A program made the translations under genes and the position numbers. The notes beneath the pieces were generated by a model. That model saw only the letters and a list, made by a program, of their open reading frames with translations. It was not told the DNA's origin and made no database searches. 64,000 bases of DNA from the NCBI RefSeq assembly GCF_014639075.1, contig NZ_BMFS01000005.1:124001-188000 (forward strand). The letters run 5' to 3'. This stretch comes from Glycocaulis albus. GTDB taxonomy: Bacteria > Pseudomonadota > Alphaproteobacteria > Caulobacterales > Maricaulaceae. Of this stretch, positions 8,673 through 17,248 are shown in pieces (the first letter of the stretch is position 1; every line of letters starts with the position of its first letter).

Positions 8673-9374
8673 ATGAGCGTCTGGCGCAAACTTGCAGAGC
8701 TGATTACCGGCCCGGCCGACCCGTTCGCCTGTCCCGAAGGCGACTGCCCGCCGGGCCACCGGGTGGACGATGCCGAGTTCGCCATGGCCTTGATCGGGCT
8801 CGGTGCCAAGATGGCCAAGGCCGATGGCGAGGTTACCCATGACGAGGTCGCCGCATTCCGCCAGGTCCTGCGCGCGCCCGCCGGTTTCGAGGCCTCGCTG
8901 ATGCGTGCCTTCAATCTGGCCAAGCAGACAACGCTGGGCTTTGAGGGCTACGCCCGCCGCCTGGCCCGCCGTTTCCGGGCTCATCCGGCCATCCTCGAAG
9001 ACGTGCTCGACGGCCTTTTCCATATTGCCAAGGCCGACGGGCGGCTGACGGCGGAGGAAATGGAATACCTCCACTCCGTGTCGGGCATATTCGGCTTCTC
9101 CGAAAGCGAGTTTGACCGCATACGCGCCGGTCACGGTGCGCTCGACGGTCAGGACCCTTATCTCGTGCTCGGTGTGGACCGCTCCATCGCGGACGGCGAT
9201 CTGAAGCGGGCCTACCGGCGCATCGCCTCGCAAAATCACCCCGACCGGCTTATGGCACGTGGCGCGCCTCTTGAGCTGCAGCGCCTTGCCGATGAAAAAA
9301 TGGCCGTGATCAATGCTGCTTACCAGAAAATCCTGGCCGAGCGGGGACTGAAGCCGGCACTGGCATCGTCCTGA
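8673..9374 (+). CDS. TerB/DnaJ-domain co-chaperone (DjlA-like)
   Basis: This 233-residue protein has an N-terminal TerB-like helical domain (about residues 30-155, with an acidic KADGEVTHDE and a second KADGRLTAEE repeat). A J domain follows (about 165-228) with the essential HPD tripeptide in NHPDRL. It is expected to stimulate the ATPase of DnaK. Unlike enterobacterial DjlA it has no membrane segment, as is common in alphaproteobacterial relatives. It is divergent from the oxoprolinase gene. A DjlA-like gene close to ampD is a familiar alphaproteobacterial neighbourhood. Confidence 0.85.
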   Translation: MSVWRKLAELITGPADPFACPEGDCPPGHRVDDAEFAMALIGLGAKMAKADGEVTHDEVAAFRQVLRAPAGFEASLMRAFNLAKQTTLGFEGYARRLARRFRAHPAILEDVLDGLFHIAKADGRLTAEEMEYLHSVSGIFGFSESEFDRIRAGHGALDGQDPYLVLGVDRSIADGDLKRAYRRIASQNHPDRLMARGAPLELQRLADEKMAVINAAYQKILAERGLKPALASS

Positions 9375-9528
9375 TACCGATACAGGCAGCCGGGAACCAA
9401 CAGCGTGCACATAACATTAATTGTGTGTGAGGCGCGGCCCGGTGCCATTGACGCGCGGGCCTAAACCCCCAACTCTAGTATTGCGACGAAAGGTCAGAAG
9501 GCATTTCGTATGTCCGGGAGCAATTGAG

Positions 9529-9810
9529 ATGACACAACAGCCAGCGTTCAATTCCGATGCCGCCATGCAGGCGCTGCGTGCGGTGCTGGCTGCGATCATT
9601 GCGGCGGCGTTCATAGGGCTTGTCGTGCTGCTTGCCGCCGTACTGACGGCGGCAGCCTTTGTCGTCGCAGGTCTGGCTGTTTTGGGTGCCGGCGCCTACT
9701 GGGTCTACCGCAAGGTGCGTGGCAGGCGTAAGGAAGACACGTCCGTACTGGTCGCCCGCCGCGGCCCCCATGGCTGGACGGTTGACGGTACCAGCACACC
9801 GCGCGGCTGA
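9529..9810 (+). CDS. Small membrane protein of unknown function
   Basis: This 93-residue protein has one very long hydrophobic region (about residues 17-57) that can form two helices, followed by a basic stretch (YRKVRGRRKED) and a short soluble tail. ATG 9529 is preceded by GGGAG at a normal distance; the frame is open upstream to 9421 but without a start signal. It sits between the DjlA-like gene and the EamA exporter. The family was not recognised. The positive charges after the hydrophobic region suggest the C-terminal tail stays in the cytoplasm. Confidence 0.6.
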   Translation: MTQQPAFNSDAAMQALRAVLAAIIAAAFIGLVVLLAAVLTAAAFVVAGLAVLGAGAYWVYRKVRGRRKEDTSVLVARRGPHGWTVDGTSTPRG

Positions 9811-9848
9811 GCAGGAACGGCCTGTAACACCCCTTATCGTTTCGTGAC

Positions 9849-9877
9849 TTGAAGCATGGCCGCCGGGCCGCTACAGC
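9849..9877 (+). promoter_or_regulatory. Candidate sigma-70 promoter in front of the EamA exporter
   Basis: TTGAAG at 9849-9854 and TACAGC at 9872-9877 are separated by 17 bp. The ATG of the next gene is 6 bp beyond the -10 box, which would put transcription start at or next to the start codon (a leaderless mRNA). No ribosome binding site is visible, which fits that reading. Confidence 0.4.
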
Positions 9878-9883
9878 GCGGCC

Positions 9884-10795
9884 ATGAGCCCTCGCCATTT
9901 CGCCCTTCTGTTCGCCGTCTGCCTCGTCTGGGGCGTCAACTTCGTTGTGGCGAAATGGTCAGTCTCGGGCACGCCGGACCTGGTGCCGGGATTTGATGGC
10001 GTGCCGCCGCTCTTTTTTGCCTTTATCCGCTTTGCGTTGCTTTATGCGATGCTGGCCCCATGGCTCCTTCCGTTGCCGAAAAAACTGGGTCCGGTCATCG
10101 GAGCGGGGCTTGGCATGGGCGCGATACAGTTCGCGCTACTGTTTACCGGCCTGCACTACGCCACGCCCTCGGCTATCGCGATCGTGGTGCAACTCTCCGT
10201 GCCATTCACGACGATTCTCTCGATCATGTTCCTGAAGGAAAAGGTGGGCTGGGTGCGTGCGGCCGGCATGGGCATGGCCTTCGCGGGGGCCTCTCTGGTG
10301 GTTTTCAAGCCAGCCGAGTTCACCTTTACCGCGGGATTGCTGGCCGGCGTCGGCGCGGCGATGGCGGCGGCGGCCGGATCGATCTTCGTCAAACGGGTTG
10401 AGCTGACCACCATCCCCTTGCAGGCCTGGATCGGCCTGTTCTCCTGGCCGCCCCTGCTGATTGCCAGCCTGATCTTCGAGCGCGGCCAGATAGAGGCCAT
10501 GCTGGCCGGTGGCTGGCTCTTGCTGGCCAGCATTTTCTTCACCGTGCTGCTGGTCAACATATTCGGCCACGGTGCCTTCTACTGGCTCCTTCGGCGCTAT
10601 GACGCCTCGCTGATCGCGCCGATGACGTTGATGGGCCCGCTCATCGGGGTCATCTCCGGCGTGGTCCTTCTCGGAGACCCGGTAAGCTGGCAACTGATCG
10701 CCGGCGGTCTTATTGCCATTGCCGGTGTGGCCGTGGTCGCCGCACGCCGTTCCAGCACCTTGCCGCCCGAAACCGTGATACAAAAGCCGCGATGA
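9884..10795 (+). CDS. EamA/DMT-family inner membrane exporter
   Basis: This 303-residue protein has ten predicted membrane helices arranged as two EamA repeats of five. The first begins FALLFAVCLVWGVNFVVAKW and the second starts around residue 150. This is the size and layout of drug/metabolite transporters related to amino acid exporters such as the YdcZ/EamD group. The substrate cannot be read from sequence. Its last codons overlap the ampD start by 4 bp (ATGA at 10792), so the two are probably co-transcribed. It may start as a leaderless message from the promoter at 9849. Confidence 0.85.
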   Translation: MSPRHFALLFAVCLVWGVNFVVAKWSVSGTPDLVPGFDGVPPLFFAFIRFALLYAMLAPWLLPLPKKLGPVIGAGLGMGAIQFALLFTGLHYATPSAIAIVVQLSVPFTTILSIMFLKEKVGWVRAAGMGMAFAGASLVVFKPAEFTFTAGLLAGVGAAMAAAAGSIFVKRVELTTIPLQAWIGLFSWPPLLIASLIFERGQIEAMLAGGWLLLASIFFTVLLVNIFGHGAFYWLLRRYDASLIAPMTLMGPLIGVISGVVLLGDPVSWQLIAGGLIAIAGVAVVAARRSSTLPPETVIQKPR

Positions 10796-11472
10796 GCCCG
10801 CTCGTCCACCCGTCGCCGAACTTCAATGAGCGCGCCCTGCCGGTGTCCATGCTGGTGCTGCACTATACAGGTATGGAGACAGGCAGGGGCGCGATTGACC
10901 GGCTGGCGGACCCGGCTGCCAAGGTCAGTTCCCACTATGTGGTTGAGGAAGATGGCCGCATCATCGCCATGGTGGATGAGGCAAGGCGCGCCTGGCACGC
11001 TGGTTTGAGCTACTGGCGCGGCATCACGGATGTGAACTCTGCCTCGATCGGCATCGAGATCGTCAATGGCGGACACGAGTTCGGCCTGCCTGCTTTTCCG
11101 GATGCGCAGATTGATGCCGTGATCAGGCTTTCCAGGCAGATCATTGCCCGGCACGGCATAAAGCCGGTGAATGTTACCGGCCACAGCGATATCGCGCCCG
11201 GCCGCAAGATCGATCCCGGTGAAAAGTTTCCGTGGGAGCGGCTGGCGCGCGAAGGCGTGGGCCTGTGGCCGGACGGGGCGGAGGCTGCGAAACCGGATGA
11301 GGCGCGCGCCGCAACGCTTCTGGCGGCAATCGGCTACGACCCGGCACCGCCTTTCAACATTCTCCTGACCGAGTTCCAGCGCCGGTTCCGGCCCTTGCAT
11401 ATCGATGGCAGGCTGGATGCACAGACGATGGGGCTCATTGCAGCAGTGGCGGCCAAGGTTCCGCCCGCTTGA
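10792..11472 (+). CDS. ampD: N-acetylmuramoyl-L-alanine amidase AmpD with peptidoglycan-binding domain
   Basis: This 226-residue protein has an Amidase_2 domain (about residues 15-150) followed by a PG_binding_1 domain (about 170-222). Visible zinc-site residues are His24 in LHYTG, His131 in TGHSDIAPGRK and Asp141 in KIDPG. The enzyme removes the stem peptide from (anhydro)MurNAc during cell wall recycling. No signal peptide is seen, so it is the cytoplasmic type. It overlaps the exporter gene by 4 bp. Its stop codon lies inside the apparent -35 box of the rnpB promoter. Confidence 0.92.
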   Translation: MSPLVHPSPNFNERALPVSMLVLHYTGMETGRGAIDRLADPAAKVSSHYVVEEDGRIIAMVDEARRAWHAGLSYWRGITDVNSASIGIEIVNGGHEFGLPAFPDAQIDAVIRLSRQIIARHGIKPVNVTGHSDIAPGRKIDPGEKFPWERLAREGVGLWPDGAEAAKPDEARAATLLAAIGYDPAPPFNILLTEFQRRFRPLHIDGRLDAQTMGLIAAVAAKVPPA

Positions 11473-11497
11473 CCTTTACCCGCCAAAGGCCGACTTA
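11469..11497 (+). promoter_or_regulatory. Probable rnpB promoter
   Basis: TTGACC at 11469-11474 and a weaker GACTTA at 11492-11497 are 17 bp apart. They place the transcript start near 11504, exactly where the RNase P terminal helix begins. The -35 box overlaps the ampD stop codon. Confidence 0.5.
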
Positions 11498-11503
11498 GGG
11501 CCT

Positions 11504-11912
11504 GTCAGGCGGCCGGGCAGCCGCTTTCGTCCAGTGCCGAAAGGCGGGCGGGAGAGGAAAGTCCGGGCTCCATGGAGGCAGGGTGCCGGGGAAATCCCGG
11601 CGGGCCGGAGTTCAAGCTCCGGTTCAGGGACAGCGCCGCAGAAATCAGACCGCCGGGCCTTCGTGCCCGGCAAGGGTGAAACGGTGGGGTAAGAGCCCAC
11701 CGCCCCGACCGCAAGGAAGGGGGCACGGCAAGCCCCGCCCGGAGCAAGACCGAATAGGGACGGGCGTCCGCTTCGCGCGGGCAGGTGCGCCTCCGCATTC
11801 CGTCCGGGTAGGTCGCTGGAGGTGGCGTGCAAGCGCCATCCAAGAGGAATGGCTGCCGCTTCTTTCCATCGCGGAAAGAATGGCACAGAACCCGGCTTAC
11901 AGGCCGCCTGAC
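11504..11912 (+). ncRNA. rnpB: RNase P RNA (M1 RNA, type A)
   Basis: The catalytic RNA that matures tRNA 5' ends spans about 409 nt. The termini pair as helix P1: GTCAGGCGGCC at 11504-11514 with GGCCGCCTGAC at 11902-11912. Conserved landmarks are GAGGAAAGTCCGGGC at about 11554 (5' core), AGAGCCCACCGC near 11692, the AGCAAGACCGAATAGGGA region around 11744, and ACAGAACCCGGCTTACAGGCC at the 3' end (shortened here). Several open frames on both strands across it are accidental. It sits between ampD and mraZ. Confidence 0.96.
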
Positions 11913-12059
11913 GCTTCATTTTCCTGCCGGATTCTCAAAGCCGCTGGCGGCGTTAACTAATTGTGCTTTGTTTGTTCTATTTTGTTGCGATGCAATATGT
12001 TGCGGTTTTACTTGGCCGTGCCTGTAAAAACAGCGCTGGACACTAGCTTCGGCATTGTT

Positions 12060-12085
12060 TCCCATCATTTCCCATGATATCCCAT
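12060..12085 (-). promoter_or_regulatory. MraZ operator: three direct repeats with 10-bp period
   Basis: TCCCAT occurs at 12060, 12070 and 12080, which reads ATGGGA three times on the minus strand, or TGGGA-N5-TGGGA-N5-TGGGA. The published E. coli MraZ site is TGGG repeats with 5-nt spacers, so this looks like the autoregulatory operator of the dcw cluster, 58 bp before mraZ. The remaining 11913-12143 region is AT-richer than its surroundings and must hold the dcw promoter, whose -35/-10 boxes I cannot assign securely. Confidence 0.7.
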
Positions 12086-12143
12086 AATTAACCACATCGG
12101 GGAGCGTGCCGCTCTGTGGGAAGCCGGGGGAGCACCGACGGAG

Positions 12144-12608
12144 ATGTTTTTCTCCACCACTACCAACGGGATAGATGCCAAGGGGCGGGTCTCCGTCCCG
12201 GCCGATTTCCGTGCCGTGGTGTCGGCAGAGCGCTTCGGCGGCATTTATGTCTGGTGTTCGTTTAACGGACCGTTCCTGGAGGGCGGCGGCGAGGCGCTGA
12301 TGGCCGAGATGGCCGCCGCGATCGACGCGATGGATCCGTATGACGATGCCCGCACCGCATTTGAGCGCGTAATTTTCGGTGGCGCCCGCCCGCTCTCGTT
12401 TGACCAGACAGGCCGTATCTCCCTGCCGCGCGAATTCATCGAGCATGCCGGGCTGGGTGCAAAAGCAACCTTTGTCGGCATGGGGCGCCGCTTCGAGGTC
12501 TGGTCGCCCGATGCGCATGCCGAGCGTCATGCCCGCGATCTCACCTTTGCGCGTGACAACAAGGCGGCGCTGCGCCGTCCCCCGGCCCGTCCTCAGGAGG
12601 GGTCGTGA
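12144..12608 (+). CDS. mraZ: Transcriptional regulator and division protein MraZ
   Basis: This 154-residue protein has two tandem SpoVT/AbrB-like DNA-binding folds, marked by [16 protein letters not shown] (about residues 8-23) and [18 protein letters not shown] (about 85-102). It forms ring-shaped oligomers that bind TGGG repeats and repress the mra/dcw promoter, and such repeats lie just upstream. It is the first gene of the dcw cluster. ATG 12144 is preceded by GGGGGAG about 11 nt upstream. Its stop overlaps the start of rsmH. Confidence 0.95.
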   Translation: MFFSTTTNGIDAKGRVSVPADFRAVVSAERFGGIYVWCSFNGPFLEGGGEALMAEMAAAIDAMDPYDDARTAFERVIFGGARPLSFDQTGRISLPREFIEHAGLGAKATFVGMGRRFEVWSPDAHAERHARDLTFARDNKAALRRPPARPQEGS

Positions 12609-13603
12609 TGGCGCATGTCCCGGTCCTGCTCGATGAAGTCATGGCCGCCATTCGCCCGCGCGAAGGCGGGCTTTATGTCGACGGCACGCTGGGTGGCGGC
12701 GGTTATGCCCGCGCCGTGCTGGCGGTGGAGGGCGCCCGTCTGATCGGCATCGATCGCGATCCCGAGGCGGCAAATGCAGCGACCCGTTTGCGTAAGGCAT
12801 ACCCTGATACCTTCGCCTTCCAGTCCGGTCCCTTCTCGCTGATGGAGCAGATCGTGGAGCTGGCGGGCAGCGACGGTGTCGACGGCGTGATGCTCGATCT
12901 GGGTGTCTCGTCCATGCAGATCGATGAGGCCGGGCGCGGCTTTTCTTTCCAGAAGGACGGTCCGCTGGATATGCGCATGGCCCGGTCCGGTCCCAGCGCT
13001 GCGGACGCCGTCAACCATCTCGAAGCCGATGAACTGGCAGCAATCTTCAAGGTCTATGGCGAGGAGCGCCATGCCCGCCGTGCCGCGCGCGCCATTGTCG
13101 AGGACCGGGCCGGAAAGCCCTTTGAGACCACGCTTGAACTGGCATCCCTCATGGAGCGCGTGATCGGGGGCAAGCCGGGCCGGATTCACCCCGCCACGCG
13201 CGTGTTTCAGGGCTTGCGCATCTATGTGAATGACGAGCTGGGCGAGCTGATTCGCGCGCTGGGTGCGGCAGAGCGCATCCTTAAGCCCGCCGGTGTGCTG
13301 GCGGTAGTCACCTTCCACTCTCTTGAAGACCGCATCGTGAAGACCTTCCTGCGCGCCCGCGCCGGCATGGCAGGGCAGGGCTCGCGTCATGCGCCCGAGG
13401 TAAAAGCCGGTCCTGCGCCCAGCTTCTCGCTGCTGACGCGCAAGGCGATCGAGCCATCGGACGCCGAAATTGCTGCCAATCCGCGCGCGCGCTCGTCCCG
13501 GCTGCGTGCCGGTGTCCGCACCACCAACCCTGCCTGGCCGGCCGATGATGACGGCTTGCCCGGAGTACCCCCTTACAGCCGCCTTCTGGAGTGTGTCACA
13601 TGA
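12608..13603 (+). CDS. rsmH: 16S rRNA (cytosine-1402-N4)-methyltransferase
   Basis: This 331-residue SAM-dependent enzyme (also called MraW) makes N4-methyl-C1402 in the ribosomal P site. It begins [11 protein letters not shown], has the SAM motif [11 protein letters not shown] (about residues 23-33), the [10 protein letters not shown] motif (about 97) and the conserved [13 protein letters not shown] (about 237). ATG 12608 follows AGGAGG by 7 nt; GTG 12605 is an alternative one codon upstream. It shares one base with the mraZ stop and its own stop overlaps ftsL. Confidence 0.95.
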   Translation: MAHVPVLLDEVMAAIRPREGGLYVDGTLGGGGYARAVLAVEGARLIGIDRDPEAANAATRLRKAYPDTFAFQSGPFSLMEQIVELAGSDGVDGVMLDLGVSSMQIDEAGRGFSFQKDGPLDMRMARSGPSAADAVNHLEADELAAIFKVYGEERHARRAARAIVEDRAGKPFETTLELASLMERVIGGKPGRIHPATRVFQGLRIYVNDELGELIRALGAAERILKPAGVLAVVTFHSLEDRIVKTFLRARAGMAGQGSRHAPEVKAGPAPSFSLLTRKAIEPSDAEIAANPRARSSRLRAGVRTTNPAWPADDDGLPGVPPYSRLLECVT

Positions 13604-13965
13604 TGCGCCTCGTCCTTTTCTTCGGCATTCTCGGCAGCGTCATCCTTCTGGGCGCCCTTTATGTTGCCAAGGCAGAAACCGATGCAGCGCAGGCCCGTCT
13701 GGCTGGCCTCCAGGCTGAGCTCGCCCAGGAGCGCGCGCGCATCAACACGCTCACCGCCAATATCGCGCATCTGGAGGATCCTGAGCAGTTGAGGGCACTG
13801 GCCCGTACGCATCTGGGATTTGAACCGGTACAGTCCGCACAGGAATTGTCGCTGGTGGAGCTGGCGCAGGTCCGGGCCGAAGCTGAACGCATGAACTCTC
13901 AGGCTCCGCAGACAGCCCAGGCCAGCTGGCCGTCGGTCACCCCTCCGGTAAGAGGGCGTCAATGA
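13600..13965 (+). CDS. ftsL: Cell division protein FtsL
   Basis: This 121-residue bitopic protein has a very short cytoplasmic N-terminus, one membrane helix (about residues 3-23) and a periplasmic coiled coil (about 24-70). Then comes an [20 protein letters not shown] segment typical of FtsL. FtsL joins FtsQ and FtsB in the complex that activates FtsWI. Sequence identity in this family is low, so size, topology and position between rsmH and ftsI carry the call. Two adjacent ATGs (13600, 13603) compete. It overlaps rsmH by 4 bp and ftsI by 4 bp. Confidence 0.85.
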   Translation: MMRLVLFFGILGSVILLGALYVAKAETDAAQARLAGLQAELAQERARINTLTANIAHLEDPEQLRALARTHLGFEPVQSAQELSLVELAQVRAEAERMNSQAPQTAQASWPSVTPPVRGRQ

Positions 13966-15773
13966 GGCACTGGCTGGCGCGTCTTTTCGGCAAGGTTCAG
14001 GTCCGGCGTTCGCGCGCCGGGCTGGAGCCCTTGCGCGGGGATGGGTCGGCCGGTTTCGATGCCAACGCCACCATACGGCTGGAGGACGAGGCCGGGCAGG
14101 CTCTGGGCCGCACGCGCCTGCGCCTCGGCTTCATCGGTGTGCTGGTTGGCGCTGGCTTTCTTCTGGCGGCAGGGCGTGCAGTGGAGCTGGCGATTACCGG
14201 AGAGTTTGCCGAGGCAGCACCTGTACGGGTGGCGCAGGTGGCAGTGCGCCGTGGCGAGATCGTCGACCGTAACGGCCAGATTCTCGCCAGCAATCTTGAT
14301 TTCCATTCCGTTTTCGCAGACCCGCGCCAGGTATGGGACGCGGCGGAGACGGCGCAGGCACTGCGCACCGTCCTGCCGCATCTCGATGCCGAGGCGCTGC
14401 AACGCGACCTCTCGTCAAACCGCCGCTTTGTCTGGATCGAGCGCGGGCTTGGCCCGCGCGAGCGCCAGGCCATTCACATGTTGGGTCTGCCAGGCATAGG
14501 TTTCCGGGTGGAGCCGGGCCGCGTCTATCCGCGCCGCAGGCTCGCTGCCCACCTCGTCGGGTTCACCGATCAGGATCTTGCCGGTCTGGCCGGGGCCGAG
14601 CGTGCCTTCAATGACGAGCTTAATGACGGATCCGGCCGCCCGGTGAGCCTGTCCATCCATCTGGGCGCACAGGATGCGCTGGAAACGGTCCTGCGCGAGC
14701 GCATGGAGCGCTATTCGGCTCAAGGCGCGATGGCGGTGCTGATGCGCGTCGGAACCGGAGAGATTATCGCGCTGGCATCCCTGCCGGATTTTGATCCCAA
14801 CCGCGCTGGCAGCGAACCGGCGGAGAACCGTTTCAACCGCACGGTCCAGGGTGTTTACGAGCTCGGCTCGGTGTTCAAGCCGCTAACCCTCGCTGCCGGG
14901 ATAGAGGCCGGCCTGGTCCGCCTTGACGATACTTTCGATGCGCGCGCCCCGATTGCCATCGGTTCGCACCGTATCCGCGATTTCCGGCCGCAGGCGCGTA
15001 TCCTCACCGCGCGCGAGGTGATCATTCATTCCTCAAATATCGGCTCCGCCCGTATGGCAGAACATATTGGCGGGGAAGTGCTGACCAGCTTCTTCGGAGA
15101 GCTGGGCCTGTGGGAGCGCCCGCCGCTGGAGATCATTGAGGGCCAGGACCCGATGCTGCCTGCGCGCTGGGGCCGGGCAGAAGTAATGACAGCGTCATAC
15201 GGCCATGGATTCAACGTGTCGCCCGTGGCCCTGGCGGCGGCCTATGCGGCGCTGGCCAATGACGGAATCTACACACCGCCCACGCTGCGTCCTGTCGGCC
15301 CGACTGACATCGTGCCGCAGATCCCGGTGATGAGTTCGGCAACTGCCGCGCAGGTGCTGGGCGTCATGCGCGCTGCCGTGGCCGGCGGTCAGGCCGACCG
15401 GGAGGGGCTGGCCATTGCTGGCAAGACCGGCACGGCTCAGCGTATCGTCAATGGCCGCTACCAGGTCGGCAATGTGCTCACCAGCTTTGTCGGCATCTTC
15501 CCCTTCGATGATCCGCAATATGTGCTGGTGGTCAGCCTCGATCAGCCGCGCCCCATCCGCGAGACGCATGGTTTCAACACTGCCGGCTGGAATGCCGCAC
15601 CGACAGGTGGCGACATCATCGAGCGCGTGGCGCCTGTGCTGGGCGTAGGTCTGCGTGAAGCCGATCCCGGCGCGCGGGTGCAGACCGTGGCGCGCATGTT
15701 CGTCCCGCGTACGCCTGTCCGGCCCGGTCCGGAAGAACCCGTGGAACTGGCGGCAAGCGGGAGCGAGCAATGA
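13962..15773 (+). CDS. ftsI: Septal peptidoglycan transpeptidase FtsI (PBP3)
   Basis: This 603-residue class B penicillin-binding protein has a cytoplasmic N-terminus of about 50 residues and one membrane anchor (about 53-77). A pedestal domain starts VRRGEIVDRNGQILA, and the transpeptidase domain begins from about residue 255. All active-site motifs are present: SVFK (Ser303-Lys306), SSN (357-359) and KTG (488-490). It crosslinks septal murein together with FtsW, which is encoded in the same cluster. Its start overlaps ftsL and its stop overlaps murE, each by 4 bp. Confidence 0.95.
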   Translation: MRHWLARLFGKVQVRRSRAGLEPLRGDGSAGFDANATIRLEDEAGQALGRTRLRLGFIGVLVGAGFLLAAGRAVELAITGEFAEAAPVRVAQVAVRRGEIVDRNGQILASNLDFHSVFADPRQVWDAAETAQALRTVLPHLDAEALQRDLSSNRRFVWIERGLGPRERQAIHMLGLPGIGFRVEPGRVYPRRRLAAHLVGFTDQDLAGLAGAERAFNDELNDGSGRPVSLSIHLGAQDALETVLRERMERYSAQGAMAVLMRVGTGEIIALASLPDFDPNRAGSEPAENRFNRTVQGVYELGSVFKPLTLAAGIEAGLVRLDDTFDARAPIAIGSHRIRDFRPQARILTAREVIIHSSNIGSARMAEHIGGEVLTSFFGELGLWERPPLEIIEGQDPMLPARWGRAEVMTASYGHGFNVSPVALAAAYAALANDGIYTPPTLRPVGPTDIVPQIPVMSSATAAQVLGVMRAAVAGGQADREGLAIAGKTGTAQRIVNGRYQVGNVLTSFVGIFPFDDPQYVLVVSLDQPRPIRETHGFNTAGWNAAPTGGDIIERVAPVLGVGLREADPGARVQTVARMFVPRTPVRPGPEEPVELAASGSEQ

Positions 15774-17248
15774 GCGCGGCATGCAGGCTTGGCGATATTT
15801 TACCCGCTGGCGTGGCCGCGCCGGACGTTGCGCGTGAGCTCACCGTTACCGGGCTGGCGCTGGACAGCCGGGCGGTGAAGCCCGGCTTTGTGTTCGCCGC
15901 CCTGCCGGGCGTAACCACGCATGGCAAGGCGTTCATCAAGGCAGCCATGGAGGCGGGCGCCGCAGCCATTCTTGCCGAGCGTGGGACAACAGCGTCCGTG
16001 CCCGTGCTCGAGGCCGATGACCCGCGCCTTGCGCTGGCACAGATGGCCGCCCGCTTTTCTCCGGCCCAGCCGGCTTGTATTGCTGCGATTACCGGCACGA
16101 ACGGCAAAAGCTCCACGGTGGAGTTCTTGCGCCAGATCTGGCAGGCCGCCGGCCATGAAGCCGCCGCGCTCGGCACGCTGGGCGTGACGCGCAGCTCCGG
16201 CCGGACCGATGTGGGCTACACTACCCCTGACGCCATTGCCCTGCATGCGGCGCTGGACGCCCTGACCGGCGAGGGCGTCACCCATTTGGCGATGGAGGCT
16301 TCCAGCCACGGGCTGAAGCAGCGGCGCATGGACGGTGCAAAAATCGCGCTGGCGGGCTTTTCCAACCTTACCCAGGACCATCTCGATTATCACCCGGATT
16401 TCGAGGACTATTTCGCCTCCAAGATGCGCCTCTTTGACGAGCTGCTGCCCGAAGGTGCGCCAGCCGTCATCACCGTCGACAGTGAATGGGGCGAAGCCGT
16501 CGTGCGCCGTGCGGAGGCGCGCCGGCAGCAGATTTTCACCATCGGCTGGAACGGACGCGACATCCAGCTGAAGGAAATCACCCCCCATGCGGCCTGCCAG
16601 CACGTGCGCTTTGTCCACGCGGGCAAGGAGCGGTCCCTGACCCTGCCTCTGATGGGTGAGTTCCAGGCCAGTAATGCGTTTCAGGCAGCGGGTATGGCGA
16701 TTTCCAGCGGCGTGGAGGCCGATACGGTGTTCGCCGCGCTGGAGACGCTCAAAGGTGTGGCCGGCCGGCTGGAGCTTGTCGGCGAGACGTCTCAAGGCTC
16801 ACCGGTACTGATCGACTATGCGCACACGCCCGACGGTCTCGACAAGCTGCTACGCGCTGCCCGTCCGCACACGGCAGGCCGGGTGATCGTGGTGTTCGGC
16901 GCGGGCGGCGACCGCGATCCGACCAAGCGCGAAAAGATGGGGGCCATTGCGGCGAAGCTCGCCGACCGGGTTATTGTCACCGACGATAATCCGCGCTCGG
17001 AGGATCCCGCTCTCATCCGCGCTGCCATCCTCAAGGGGGCTCCCGGAGCCGAGGAGATCGGTGACCGTGAGCGGGCGATTTTCACGGCCATTGATGCACT
17101 TGAAGCTGGCGACACCTTGCTGATCGCGGGCAAGGGCCATGAGACCGGCCAGACCATCAAGGGCGTGGTCCATCCGTTTGATGATGGCGAGGTGGCGCGC
17201 CGCGCCCTTGCTGCAAGGGCAGGCAAAGCCGGGGAGCGGGGGCGATGA
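15770..17248 (+). CDS. murE: UDP-MurNAc-L-Ala-D-Glu:meso-diaminopimelate ligase
   Basis: This 492-residue Mur ligase adds the third stem residue in the cytoplasm. Visible are the N-terminal UDP-binding domain, the ATP loop TGTNGKSSTVEF (about residue 110), and the GVTHLAMEASSHGLKQ block. The DDNPRSEDP motif (about 405) contains the DNPR signature of enzymes using meso-diaminopimelate. The ATP loop reads GKSS rather than the commoner GKTT, a mild variation. It overlaps ftsI and murF by 4 bp each. Confidence 0.96.
   Translation: MSAACRLGDILPAGVAAPDVARELTVTGLALDSRAVKPGFVFAALPGVTTHGKAFIKAAMEAGAAAILAERGTTASVPVLEADDPRLALAQMAARFSPAQPACIAAITGTNGKSSTVEFLRQIWQAAGHEAAALGTLGVTRSSGRTDVGYTTPDAIALHAALDALTGEGVTHLAMEASSHGLKQRRMDGAKIALAGFSNLTQDHLDYHPDFEDYFASKMRLFDELLPEGAPAVITVDSEWGEAVVRRAEARRQQIFTIGWNGRDIQLKEITPHAACQHVRFVHAGKERSLTLPLMGEFQASNAFQAAGMAISSGVEADTVFAALETLKGVAGRLELVGETSQGSPVLIDYAHTPDGLDKLLRAARPHTAGRVIVVFGAGGDRDPTKREKMGAIAAKLADRVIVTDDNPRSEDPALIRAAILKGAPGAEEIGDRERAIFTAIDALEAGDTLLIAGKGHETGQTIKGVVHPFDDGEVARRALAARAGKAGERGR

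Noticed and set aside
11476-11960. Several open frames on both strands between ampD and mraZ
   Set aside because: They lie in the RNase P RNA gene, whose paired ends and conserved core are clear.
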